NCBI RefSeq assembly: GCF_018881815.1
Contig: NZ_JACVPP010000001.1
Span: 1,357,097 to 1,421,096 of the forward strand
Length of the DNA: 64,000 bases
Reading direction: 5' to 3'
Origin: Polynucleobacter sp. MWH-HuK1
GTDB taxonomy: Bacteria > Pseudomonadota > Gammaproteobacteria > Burkholderiales > Burkholderiaceae
Below are positions 8,650 to 15,971 of the stretch, piece after piece. Every line of letters starts with the position of its first letter. The stretch's first letter is position 1. Below the pieces are notes generated by a model. It did not search any database and had not been told where the DNA came from. It was given only the letters and a program-made list of their open reading frames with translations. The translations under genes were made by a program, and so were the position numbers.

Positions 8650-9272
8650 TTAAGCGAATTCTCTTTTTTACTACAATCCTAGGCCTGGCCTCTTGCTCAC
8701 TTCCAACCCGGGCACCTGTAGCTCCTACGAGTTGGATGGTTGCACCCGAGAGAACTGCTGCGCCACTCAAATCGCGCTCTGATCTTTGGCTAAAGATTGG
8801 GGCAGTTTCTGTGGCCCCTCCATTTGATGCAAAGTCTTTGGTTTATCGCTTAGGCGATCAGCGATATGAAAAAGATTTCTATAACGTCTATACAGTCATT
8901 CCATCAGAGATGATTTCGAATGCAGAGCGCAAGTGGTTTAACCAAGCAAATATCTTCACTGCGACAGTTGGTCAGAGCAATAGCTTTTTCCCCTTTTACA
9001 CTTTGCAGTTAACCGTAAATGAGTTTTACGGTGATTACCGCGTTACGCCTGAAGCAGTTGTAAGTGTTGAATTTTTCTTGACTGTAACCAATGCAGGCAA
9101 GGGCAATCCCTTAATTGGTGCAAATCGTTATGCCAAGCGAGTAGCTCTTAAAGACAATACTCCAGAGGCACTTGTTTTAGGTCAGCAGCAAGCCTTGGCT
9201 GAAATCTTTCGGGAGTATGAGGTTCAGCTTTCTAAATATGCAGTTAATTTGCCCAAACCTTTAGGCCAGTAA
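8646..9272 (+). CDS. ABC-type transport auxiliary lipoprotein (PqiC-like)
   Basis: Encodes 208 residues. The N-terminus is a lipoprotein signal with lipobox LASC, the acylated cysteine being C17. The mature part matches the PqiC/DUF330 family in overall pattern ([18 protein letters not shown], with a late region rich in Ala and Gln). Such lipoproteins are probably the outer-membrane partner of MCE tunnels. It overlaps the MCE gene by 4 bp. A PqiC-type lipoprotein with an Mla-type permease differs from the E. coli Mla arrangement (MlaC and MlaA), which are not encoded here. Confidence 0.85.
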   Translation: MIKRILFFTTILGLASCSLPTRAPVAPTSWMVAPERTAAPLKSRSDLWLKIGAVSVAPPFDAKSLVYRLGDQRYEKDFYNVYTVIPSEMISNAERKWFNQANIFTATVGQSNSFFPFYTLQLTVNEFYGDYRVTPEAVVSVEFFLTVTNAGKGNPLIGANRYAKRVALKDNTPEALVLGQQQALAEIFREYEVQLSKYAVNLPKPLGQ

Positions 9273-9276
9273 ACAT

Positions 9277-10263
9277 ATGAAATTCACTAAATTAAATCTG
9301 ATTAAATTATTTAGCGCGTCCGCTCTTGTAGGATTGTGTTCTGTTGCTGTTGCTCAGGCACAAAATTTTCCCGTGAAGCCAATTCGCTTGGTGGTGCCAT
9401 TTGCGCCAGGGGGTAGCACCGATATCATCGCTCGTGCAGTAGGCGATGCCCTAGGACGTCAATTGGGTCAGCCAGTCATTGTGGAAAACAAGGCAGGCGG
9501 TGGCGGTTCTATTGGTGCATTAGAGGTTATGCGCGCACCTAAAGATGGATACACCATCGGTATGGCTACTGTATCTACGACAGCTGCTAACCCGGCTATC
9601 AACCCGAAGATTGGTTACGATCCAATTACTGATTTCACAGCTATTAGCAATATTGCGGCAACTCCAAACATTATTGCGGTGAACCCATCCTTTCCGGCTA
9701 AAGACTTTAAAACCTTTATGGCAGTACTTAAGGCAAATCCTGGTAAGTATTCCTACTCAAGCTCTGGAACTGGCGGCATTGGTCATCTACAAACTGAATT
9801 ATTTAAAAGTTTGACTGGTGTATTTATCGTGCATATTCCTTATCGCGGTGCAGGCCCAGCATTGGCTGACACGGTAGGCGGACAAGTCTCGATGATTTTT
9901 GATAATTTACCTTCATCATTACCGTTTATTAAAGATGGCAAGCTAGTCCCGATTGTTGTTGCTGCGCCTAAGCGATTGGCTCAACTGCCTAATGTTCCAA
10001 CTTTTGCTGAAGTTGGCTTGGCGCCAGTCAATCGCATGGCTTACTATGGCTTGTTAGGCCCGGCTGGCATTCCAAAAGAAGTGGTGGAAAAATACAATGC
10101 AGCACTACAAAAAGTAGTAGCTGATCCAGCAGTGAAAAAGCGTATTGAAGACACGGGATCCATCATTAACGTGAATGGCTCTGAAGCCTTCGCAAAGGAA
10201 ATTAAAGCGGAATACACCGTTTATAAAGAAGTGGTTGCTAAACAAAAATTGCAGTTAGATTAA
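9277..10263 (+). CDS. Bug-family (TctC-like) tripartite tricarboxylate solute-binding protein
   Basis: A 328-residue periplasmic binding protein of the Bug family, greatly expanded in Burkholderiales. A signal peptide covers about residues 1-28, and the mature protein starts with [23 protein letters not shown], where PFAPGG is the ligand-binding loop; [10 protein letters not shown] is the second conserved loop. Ligands are usually carboxylates. No TctA or TctB membrane subunit is encoded nearby. It starts 4 bp after the MCE lipoprotein gene, so it may be read from the same transcript, but a functional link with lipid transport is not shown. Confidence 0.92.
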   Translation: MKFTKLNLIKLFSASALVGLCSVAVAQAQNFPVKPIRLVVPFAPGGSTDIIARAVGDALGRQLGQPVIVENKAGGGGSIGALEVMRAPKDGYTIGMATVSTTAANPAINPKIGYDPITDFTAISNIAATPNIIAVNPSFPAKDFKTFMAVLKANPGKYSYSSSGTGGIGHLQTELFKSLTGVFIVHIPYRGAGPALADTVGGQVSMIFDNLPSSLPFIKDGKLVPIVVAAPKRLAQLPNVPTFAEVGLAPVNRMAYYGLLGPAGIPKEVVEKYNAALQKVVADPAVKKRIEDTGSIINVNGSEAFAKEIKAEYTVYKEVVAKQKLQLD

Positions 10264-10290
10264 AAATAATAATTAGTTTTTGGAGACAAA

Positions 10291-11076
10291 ATGGATTTAG
10301 GAATTCGGGGTAAGGTTGCCTTAGTAATGGCTTCTAGTCGTGGTTTAGGGCAAGCCATGGCAGTATCTCTAGCTCGCGAGGGCGTTAAGGTTGCCGTTAC
10401 TGGTCGTAATCCAGATGGCTTACAGGAGTCCGTCAGGTTAATTGAGGCTGTTGGAGGAAAGGCCCTAGCGCTGAATTGGGATTTATCTGACTCATCAGTA
10501 ATTGATGGCTTAATCTCAAAAGTTGAAAAAGAACTGGGTCCAATCGATATCCTGATTAATAACACGGGTGGTCCGCCTCCAACACCTGCCGCTGGTCAAG
10601 ACCCAGCACTTTGGCAGAAAAGTTTTAACGATATGGTGCTATCTCTTATCGCTATTACAGATTGTGTTTTGCCAGGCATGCGCCAGCGTAAATGGGGCCG
10701 CATTATTACCAGTACGACATCAGGCGCTATTGCCCCCATTAAAAACTTAGCCATCTCCAATACCTTGCGCGCAGCACTGCTTGCTTGGTCTAAAACCTTG
10801 GCGGCAGAGGTTGCGGCTGATGGCATTACAGTCAATATCATCATGCCGGGCAGGGTTGCAACTGATCGCTTACGTCAACTTGATGAAGCCCGCGCAAATC
10901 GTGAAGGCAAAAGCTATGAGGATGTGGTCAAGCTGAGTCTGGGTCAAATTCCGATGGGGCGTTATGGAGATCCAAAAGAATATGGCGATACAGCTGCATT
11001 CTTGGCCAGTCAAAATGCTTCGTTCATTACCGGCACTGTCATGCGCGTTGATGGCGGTCAAATTCAGGCAATTTGA
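10291..11076 (+). CDS. SDR-family protein with degenerate catalytic site (BKR-like)
   Basis: A 261-residue short-chain dehydrogenase/reductase fold. The cofactor loop reads ASSRGLGQA (14-22) instead of TGxxxGIG, and the NNTGG stretch (90-94) replaces NNAG. By alignment of the following helix, the catalytic Tyr is replaced by Ser156 and the Lys by Arg160 (ISNTLRAALLAWSKTLA). This agrees with the known subgroup that resembles 3-oxoacyl-ACP reductases but lacks a canonical tetrad. The C-terminal VDGG motif is present. A good GGAG ribosome site precedes the ATG. Substrate and even activity are uncertain. The stop overlaps the FtsX-like gene. Confidence 0.88.
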   Translation: MDLGIRGKVALVMASSRGLGQAMAVSLAREGVKVAVTGRNPDGLQESVRLIEAVGGKALALNWDLSDSSVIDGLISKVEKELGPIDILINNTGGPPPTPAAGQDPALWQKSFNDMVLSLIAITDCVLPGMRQRKWGRIITSTTSGAIAPIKNLAISNTLRAALLAWSKTLAAEVAADGITVNIIMPGRVATDRLRQLDEARANREGKSYEDVVKLSLGQIPMGRYGDPKEYGDTAAFLASQNASFITGTVMRVDGGQIQAI

Positions 11077-13559
11077 GCCAATTGATCTCTCGCTTCTTGA
11101 GTGGTCTGAAGCGCGATTTTCGCTCTACTGAATTAGCTTGGCTTTTTATTGCGCTAACACTTTCTGTGACAGCGCTTTCCAGCGTGAGTTTCTTGGCTGA
11201 CCGAATGCAAAGGGCATTTGCATTTGATGCCAGGCAGCTCTTGGCATCCGACCTTTTGATTGTTTCTGATCAGCCATTACCAAGCATATTTTTAAGGGAA
11301 GCGCAAAGCAAAGAATTAAAAATTGCTCAAACGGTAGTATTCCCGAGTATGGCTACCGTTGGGTCTAATAGTAAGCTGGCATCACTTAAGGCGACAAGTT
11401 CTCAATACCCTTTACGTGGTTCATTACGCGTCAAGACAAACGCACAAGATGTAGCGCTAAATAATGGACCTGAGCAGGGTTCTGTTTGGGTTGATCCAGC
11501 TATGTTGGCGAGCTTGTCTGCCAAAGTGGGTAACTCTATGCGGCTAGGTGATAAGACCTTTGTGATTGCTGGAGTTCTTGAGCGAGAGCTTGATCGCGGC
11601 GCAGGTTTTATGAACTTCGCCCCGCGCGTCATGATGTCCTTGGATGATTTAAGTTCAACAGGTTTGATTGGGCTAGGTAGTCGAGTAACTTATCGTTTGT
11701 TACTTGCAGGCTCAGGTGAGCAAATTTCTGCTTATGGTGCTTGGGCAAATCAATATATTGAAAAAGAGAGTCTCAAGGGTGTTCGGATTGAAACTCTTGA
11801 GAATGCTCAGCCTATGATGCGCAAAACGCTTGAGCGCGCAGATCGATTCCTGTCCTTGATCGCACTATTGACGGCCATGGTGGCTGCTGTAGCAATTGCT
11901 TTATCTGCGCATCGTTACACTCGCAAGCAGGCAGATGCTTGTGCTGTCCTAAAGTGCTTAGGGGCTAAATCAAACGCAATCCTTATCCGGCAGGGTCAAA
12001 CGCTTTTAACACTTGGTCTTATTGCTGCCTTTCTGGGCTCTCTTTTGGGCTATCTTGGGCAAAATGTCTTAACGCTTCTATTGGATAATCTGGTGATGTC
12101 AGATCTGCCTCAGGTATCCATATGGCCAGTACTTTGGAGTGTTTTGGTTGCCTGGAGCTTGTTGTTTGGATTTGCTGGCCCAGCCATTTTCAGGTTGGTG
12201 AAGGTTTCTCCTATTCGTTTGATCCGCAAAGAATTTGATGGTGTGGATGTCTCAAAATTTTGGACTGTTGCTTTCGGCCTAGTGACCGCACTTTCGTTAA
12301 TCATGATCGCTGCACGCGATTGGAAATTAGCTTTATGGACTAGCCTCAGTTTTGCTGCTGCAATAGCTATCTTTGCTTTTGTCTCTTGGGGATTTTTAAG
12401 GCTCGTTTGTGCAGTGCCAACCAGGCGATTTGCTCTTAGTTTTGTGATTCTCTCGCAAGGTCGAAGAACTAGTCTTGCTATAGTCCAGATTACAGCCTTA
12501 GGAATAGCGCTTATGGCTTTACTATTAGTTCTTTTATTACGCGCGGACTTTTTGAGCGCCTGGCAAGGCAATATACCTAGCGATGCGCCTAATCGCTTCA
12601 TGATCAATGTACAAGAGGATCAAAAGCAGGGGCTCACGCAGTCTTTGCAAAATGCAGGCGTATCTGCTCCACAGTTTTACCCAATGATTAGAGGTCGATT
12701 AATCGAAATTAACGGCAAAGATGTAACGCCAAATGATTATGCTGAAGAAAATGCCCGACGTCTTGTTGATCGTGAATTTAATTTATCGTATACAGAACAA
12801 ATACCATTAGGCAATCAACTGTTGGCGGGTAAGTGGATAGAGGGTGACGCGCCGCAGATCTCAATGGAAACTGGCATTGCCAAAACCCTGAAGCTAAAAA
12901 TGGGAGACCAACTAACTTTTGAGGTTGCGGGAGAAGAAATTACCGCTCCCATCACCTCATTGCGCAAATTAGACTGGGGTTCAATGCGAGTGAACTTTTT
13001 TGTGATTATGCCTGCCGCTCAGTTGCAGTCACTGCCTCAGTCATGGATTACTTCTTATTATCAGTCACCGAAACAGGAATCTTTGGATTTTCAGTTGAGT
13101 CAAACTTATCCCAATCTAACGATTGTGGATGTATCAGCTTCTTTGCAACAAATTCAAGATGTATTAAATAAGCTTTCATCAGTCTTGGGTTTACTGCTGG
13201 CATTTACTATCATTGCCGCTATTTTGGTCTTAATGTCTGCTATTGCCGCCACGCAGGACGAGCGTTATAAAAACGCAGCTCTTTTAAAAGCATTGGGCGC
13301 CTCTCGTAATACGCTGGCGAATATTGCCAATATTGAGTTAACAATGATTGGTCTGGTGTCGGGAGCATTGGCTGGTCTTGCTTCTGGGATTGCTGCCTGG
13401 GCTTTGGGTCGTTACGTAATGGAAATTCAATTTAATGCGTTTGTTGAAGCCCTATTCATGGGTATTACCTTTGGCGTAGTTGCTTGTCTGGCTTCGGGAT
13501 ATCGCTTCCAAAAGAGGATTCAGAAGGCTACGGCAATTGAATGTCTTCGTGAGGCTTGA
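11073..13559 (+). CDS. FtsX-like ABC transporter permease (YbbP type)
   Basis: An 828-residue membrane protein with one N-terminal helix (about 20-40), a large extracytoplasmic part, a first FtsX domain (about 255-380), further helices, a second soluble part and a second FtsX domain (about 710-822). This matches YbbP-type permeases of the MacB/LolC superfamily, which pair with a YbbA-type ATPase; none is encoded nearby. The first start in frame is a TTG at 11073 overlapping the SDR stop codon, with no obvious ribosome site of its own, so translation may be coupled. The substrate is unknown; lipoprotein or lysophospholipid handling has been proposed for relatives. Confidence 0.85.
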   Translation: MSQLISRFLSGLKRDFRSTELAWLFIALTLSVTALSSVSFLADRMQRAFAFDARQLLASDLLIVSDQPLPSIFLREAQSKELKIAQTVVFPSMATVGSNSKLASLKATSSQYPLRGSLRVKTNAQDVALNNGPEQGSVWVDPAMLASLSAKVGNSMRLGDKTFVIAGVLERELDRGAGFMNFAPRVMMSLDDLSSTGLIGLGSRVTYRLLLAGSGEQISAYGAWANQYIEKESLKGVRIETLENAQPMMRKTLERADRFLSLIALLTAMVAAVAIALSAHRYTRKQADACAVLKCLGAKSNAILIRQGQTLLTLGLIAAFLGSLLGYLGQNVLTLLLDNLVMSDLPQVSIWPVLWSVLVAWSLLFGFAGPAIFRLVKVSPIRLIRKEFDGVDVSKFWTVAFGLVTALSLIMIAARDWKLALWTSLSFAAAIAIFAFVSWGFLRLVCAVPTRRFALSFVILSQGRRTSLAIVQITALGIALMALLLVLLLRADFLSAWQGNIPSDAPNRFMINVQEDQKQGLTQSLQNAGVSAPQFYPMIRGRLIEINGKDVTPNDYAEENARRLVDREFNLSYTEQIPLGNQLLAGKWIEGDAPQISMETGIAKTLKLKMGDQLTFEVAGEEITAPITSLRKLDWGSMRVNFFVIMPAAQLQSLPQSWITSYYQSPKQESLDFQLSQTYPNLTIVDVSASLQQIQDVLNKLSSVLGLLLAFTIIAAILVLMSAIAATQDERYKNAALLKALGASRNTLANIANIELTMIGLVSGALAGLASGIAAWALGRYVMEIQFNAFVEALFMGITFGVVACLASGYRFQKRIQKATAIECLREA

Positions 13560-13569
13560 AGCAGGGTGA

Positions 13570-14106
13570 TCAGGTCAGGGTCACGAGGTTTTTAGGAAGC
13601 TCAACTAAGCGCGTACCAGCAAAACGATCTGGCAGGCTTTGCCGATGCAAATGACTTTGACGGTCTAGGTAAGTGCTTAGTGGCCAAATAAATAACGCCA
13701 CTGCAAAAAGCATTTCAATGATTTGCCATTTCTCTAAATGAAAAGCCCATTGCAATAAGACGCATGGAATAAGCCATAGAGATCCATAAACATAGCGCCA
13801 AAAGGCCTGTCGTTTAGTTAAGGTGTAGCCATCTTTGCCGATAATTCTTATTCGCCATGTCTGCATGGCTAGCGTCTGACCGGATTTGGTCCAGTACCAG
13901 ACAAAGTAAATTCCCAATACAGCATATAGGTACAAAAAAGTAAGCCAACTCGGCAATGAAATGCCGAAAAGAATTCCTAGGCCAAGATTTGGAACCAAAA
14001 ACGTAAATGCTATTACCCCCAGTAATACAAGTTGTTCATAGAGGCAGCATGAAACACGACGCCAAAATTGGGGAGAAGGTAATGCGTTCAGTTCAGCGGG
14101 CGTCAT
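13570..14106 (-). CDS. RDD family membrane protein
   Basis: About 178 residues from the ATG at 14106 (an in-frame TTG at 14115 would add three). It has the RDD pattern: an N-terminal arginine motif (FWRRVSCCLYEQLVLLGV), hydrophobic helices near 25-45, 50-70 and 105-140, and a conserved QTLAMQTWRIRIIGKDG loop between helices. RDD proteins are small integral membrane proteins of mostly unknown function, some acting as ion antiporters. It is the last gene of the sigma factor-DUF3619-DUF3106 group and is adjacent to the DUF3106 gene. Confidence 0.85.
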   Translation of the reverse strand: MTPAELNALPSPQFWRRVSCCLYEQLVLLGVIAFTFLVPNLGLGILFGISLPSWLTFLYLYAVLGIYFVWYWTKSGQTLAMQTWRIRIIGKDGYTLTKRQAFWRYVYGSLWLIPCVLLQWAFHLEKWQIIEMLFAVALFIWPLSTYLDRQSHLHRQSLPDRFAGTRLVELPKNLVTLT

Positions 14107-14115
14107 GATAGTCAA

Positions 14116-14742
14116 TTAATTGCTGGATTGACTACTCTCGGATTCTTGCGGTAGGTCTTCTGTAGGAGAGGGGGGTGATATGGCTGGAGCAGCCGCCGCA
14201 GCAGGCAGGGTAACTTTTGGAGAAATGGGATGCAGCTGCAGTGTTGGTGAGCTAGTAGCGGTCGGTTTTTTCTTTGTTGCTGATTCAGCAAACTTCTTTT
14301 TTTGCTCATCACTGAGTTTTTGGTAAGCTGTCCATGCTTCCGCTTTTTTCTCAGTTGGAAACTTCAGGCTAGCAAGATAATTTTCTCGAGCAAGGCGACG
14401 CTCTTTTTGAGAAAGGTTGGACCAGCTAGTCATGCGAGATTGAAGTCGCTCTTGCTCTTGCGCACTCATTTTGGGATAAATATTTGCTACATACATCCAT
14501 CTTTTGCGACTCTCAGGAAGCATGTAGTCCCAATCGCTCTCAAGGGGCGCAAGGATTTTTTGTTGAGCTGGTTTTAAGCTTTCCCATGTCCCATCAGGTA
14601 TTTTCTCGGAAATTGTTGTTGCTTTCCCATTTGAATTGTTGGGCTGTAACTGTGCGATTGCTGGACTAGCGATGAGTACGCACAGAAAAGCGCAAAGCGC
14701 TAGTCCACAAGATTTTTGCGTTCTAGTTTTGAATGACATCAA
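14116..14742 (-). CDS. DUF3106 family exported protein
   Basis: A 208-residue protein with a clear signal peptide (residues 1-30, ending SPAIA). The mature N-terminal two thirds is charged and helical with repeated W/L-x-x-L-x-x-x-Q/E units (WESLKPAQQKIL, KMSAQEQERLQSRM, NLSQKERRLA, KLSDEQKKKF), which recall the LTxxQ repeats of periplasmic stress proteins such as CpxP and Spy; this resemblance is my inference. The C-terminus is low-complexity, rich in Pro, Ser and Ala. It lies 11 bp after the DUF3619 gene. No function is established for DUF3106. Confidence 0.85.
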   Translation of the reverse strand: MMSFKTRTQKSCGLALCAFLCVLIASPAIAQLQPNNSNGKATTISEKIPDGTWESLKPAQQKILAPLESDWDYMLPESRKRWMYVANIYPKMSAQEQERLQSRMTSWSNLSQKERRLARENYLASLKFPTEKKAEAWTAYQKLSDEQKKKFAESATKKKPTATSSPTLQLHPISPKVTLPAAAAAPAISPPSPTEDLPQESESSQSSN

Positions 14743-14753
14743 ATGAGTCGGAA

Positions 14754-15212
14754 TTATTTGCTTTGAATCGAGTCTGATGGGTTATCTGACTCAGAAAGAG
14801 GGCCGTTTTTAAGAAAGGCCAGAAATCCGCTGTCAGCATAAGCATCGGGTGGCACGTCATCAGACAACAGTGCCGCATCCACTTCGGCAATGTCATTAAT
14901 ACGTGAATCATCTTGCCACTGTGCGATACCTATCAAGCCAAATACTAAGACCACTAGTGGAGCAATCCAGCCCAAGGTATCCCAAGTGCCGCTTGAACCA
15001 GATGTCCAGTTGCGAACAGAGCCTGCTAAAACTTGTTTTTGAATACGTACTTTTTCAGGTTTTTTAACGGATAGAGCCTTCATGCGAGCTGCATACAAGC
15101 GATCTTTAATGTTCTGGGGAATGGTGTGAGCACCTTGACGGAGTAGGGCAGCGCTAGCCTGACCAAATTGGTCTGCTTGGGTCTGGGTTAGTTGGTCATC
15201 TAAGTGTTTCAC
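14754..15212 (-). CDS. DUF3619 family single-pass membrane protein
   Basis: Encodes 152 residues: a charged N-terminal part of about 78 residues (QASAALLRQGAHTIPQNIKDRLYAAR), one membrane helix at about 80-98 and a short acidic C-terminal part. Its start overlaps the stop of the ECF sigma factor gene by 4 bp, the position an anti-sigma factor usually takes, and the topology (soluble N-terminus, one helix, periplasmic tail) fits. No recognisable anti-sigma motif is seen, so this role is inference from context. Confidence 0.85.
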   Translation of the reverse strand: MKHLDDQLTQTQADQFGQASAALLRQGAHTIPQNIKDRLYAARMKALSVKKPEKVRIQKQVLAGSVRNWTSGSSGTWDTLGWIAPLVVLVFGLIGIAQWQDDSRINDIAEVDAALLSDDVPPDAYADSGFLAFLKNGPLSESDNPSDSIQSK

Positions 15213-15778
15213 AGGGTAATTCCTTTTAATTTCAATGCTTTAGCTAATGTTTGGGTGGCTCTAGAACAGTGGGTTTTGACGCTTCCTTCGCTACAACTCA
15301 TTGCCAGTGCCGTCTCAGTAATACTTAGCTCATCCCAATAACGCATCAGGAAGGCTTCTCGTTGACGTACAGGCAATTTAGATATTTCTGACTCCAAAGC
15401 CTGTAAAAGCTGACTTTTTTCAAGCTTTTGAGCCCCATCTTGATGAATTTCACTGTCATCTGGGGCGGAAAGGGACTCTAAAGCGTCAAAATCGTCGCTT
15501 TCATCAGCCTTTTTGCCCATATTGGAAAAAAGGGTTACCCAAGTATTTCTAACTTTTTGCCTTCTAAACCAGTCATGAATGCGATTTTGCAAAATTCTAG
15601 TGAAAACCAAAGGTAGCTCTGCTGCTGGTCTATCACCATATTTTTCAGCAAGCTTGATCATGGCATCTTGAACAATATCCAATGCTGCGTCGTCGTCACG
15701 CACGGCATATACCGCCTGCTTAAAGGCGCGCTGCTCAATACTGCTGAGAAAGTCAGATAGTTCTTGGGCTGATGCCAT
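15209..15778 (-). CDS. ECF-type RNA polymerase sigma factor
   Basis: A 189-residue sigma-70 family factor of the extracytoplasmic type. Region 2 covers about residues 10-85 (AALDIVQDAMIKLAEKY, then NRIHDWFRRQK), and region 4 about 125-180 (LPVRQREAFLMRYWDELSIT, then the helix-turn-helix ALAMSCSEGSVKTHCSRA). An acidic linker of about 35 residues joins them. Overlap with the DUF3619 gene suggests translational coupling of sigma factor and possible regulator. A TCTAAT box lies seven bases upstream of the ATG on the minus strand. The gene diverges from ilvB. Confidence 0.92.
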   Translation of the reverse strand: MASAQELSDFLSSIEQRAFKQAVYAVRDDDAALDIVQDAMIKLAEKYGDRPAAELPLVFTRILQNRIHDWFRRQKVRNTWVTLFSNMGKKADESDDFDALESLSAPDDSEIHQDGAQKLEKSQLLQALESEISKLPVRQREAFLMRYWDELSITETALAMSCSEGSVKTHCSRATQTLAKALKLKGITL

Positions 15779-15785
15779 GCAATGG

Positions 15786-15791
15786 ATTAGA
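15786..15791 (-). promoter_or_regulatory. Possible -10 box of the sigma factor gene
   Basis: TCTAAT on the minus strand matches the -10 consensus at five of six bases and ends seven bases before the sigma factor ATG. No -35 box is obvious at normal distance. Confidence 0.3.
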
Positions 15792-15826
15792 CCTGAATCG
15801 GTAAGAATTCAGCCATTTTAGGGGAT

Positions 15827-15837
15827 TGCTATAGAAT
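15827..15837 (+). promoter_or_regulatory. Possible ilvB promoter (extended -10)
   Basis: TGCTATAGAAT offers an extended -10 element (TG, one base, TATAGA) or a TAGAAT box. It would leave a leader of about 130 bases before ilvB. I found no open frame rich in Ile, Val or Leu codons and no terminator-like hairpin in that leader, so an attenuator is not supported. Confidence 0.35.
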
Positions 15838-15971
15838 ATAGGGCTTACTACCTAGAATCTCATTCAAGAAGTGGTTTTTTCCGGTAGCAGCGCCGTTCGA
15901 ACTCAGGCCATAAGCAGGAGATAGAACAGACCAATCAATTTTTTGCCGAAAATTGCAAAGGACGAAAGAAA

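Noticed and set aside
12110..12607. Open frame of 165 codons on the minus strand inside the FtsX-like permease gene
   Set aside because: Composition reflects reversed hydrophobic codons and it resembles no known family.
15838..15971. Possible attenuator before ilvB
   Set aside because: No leader frame rich in branched-chain codons and no terminator hairpin were found.
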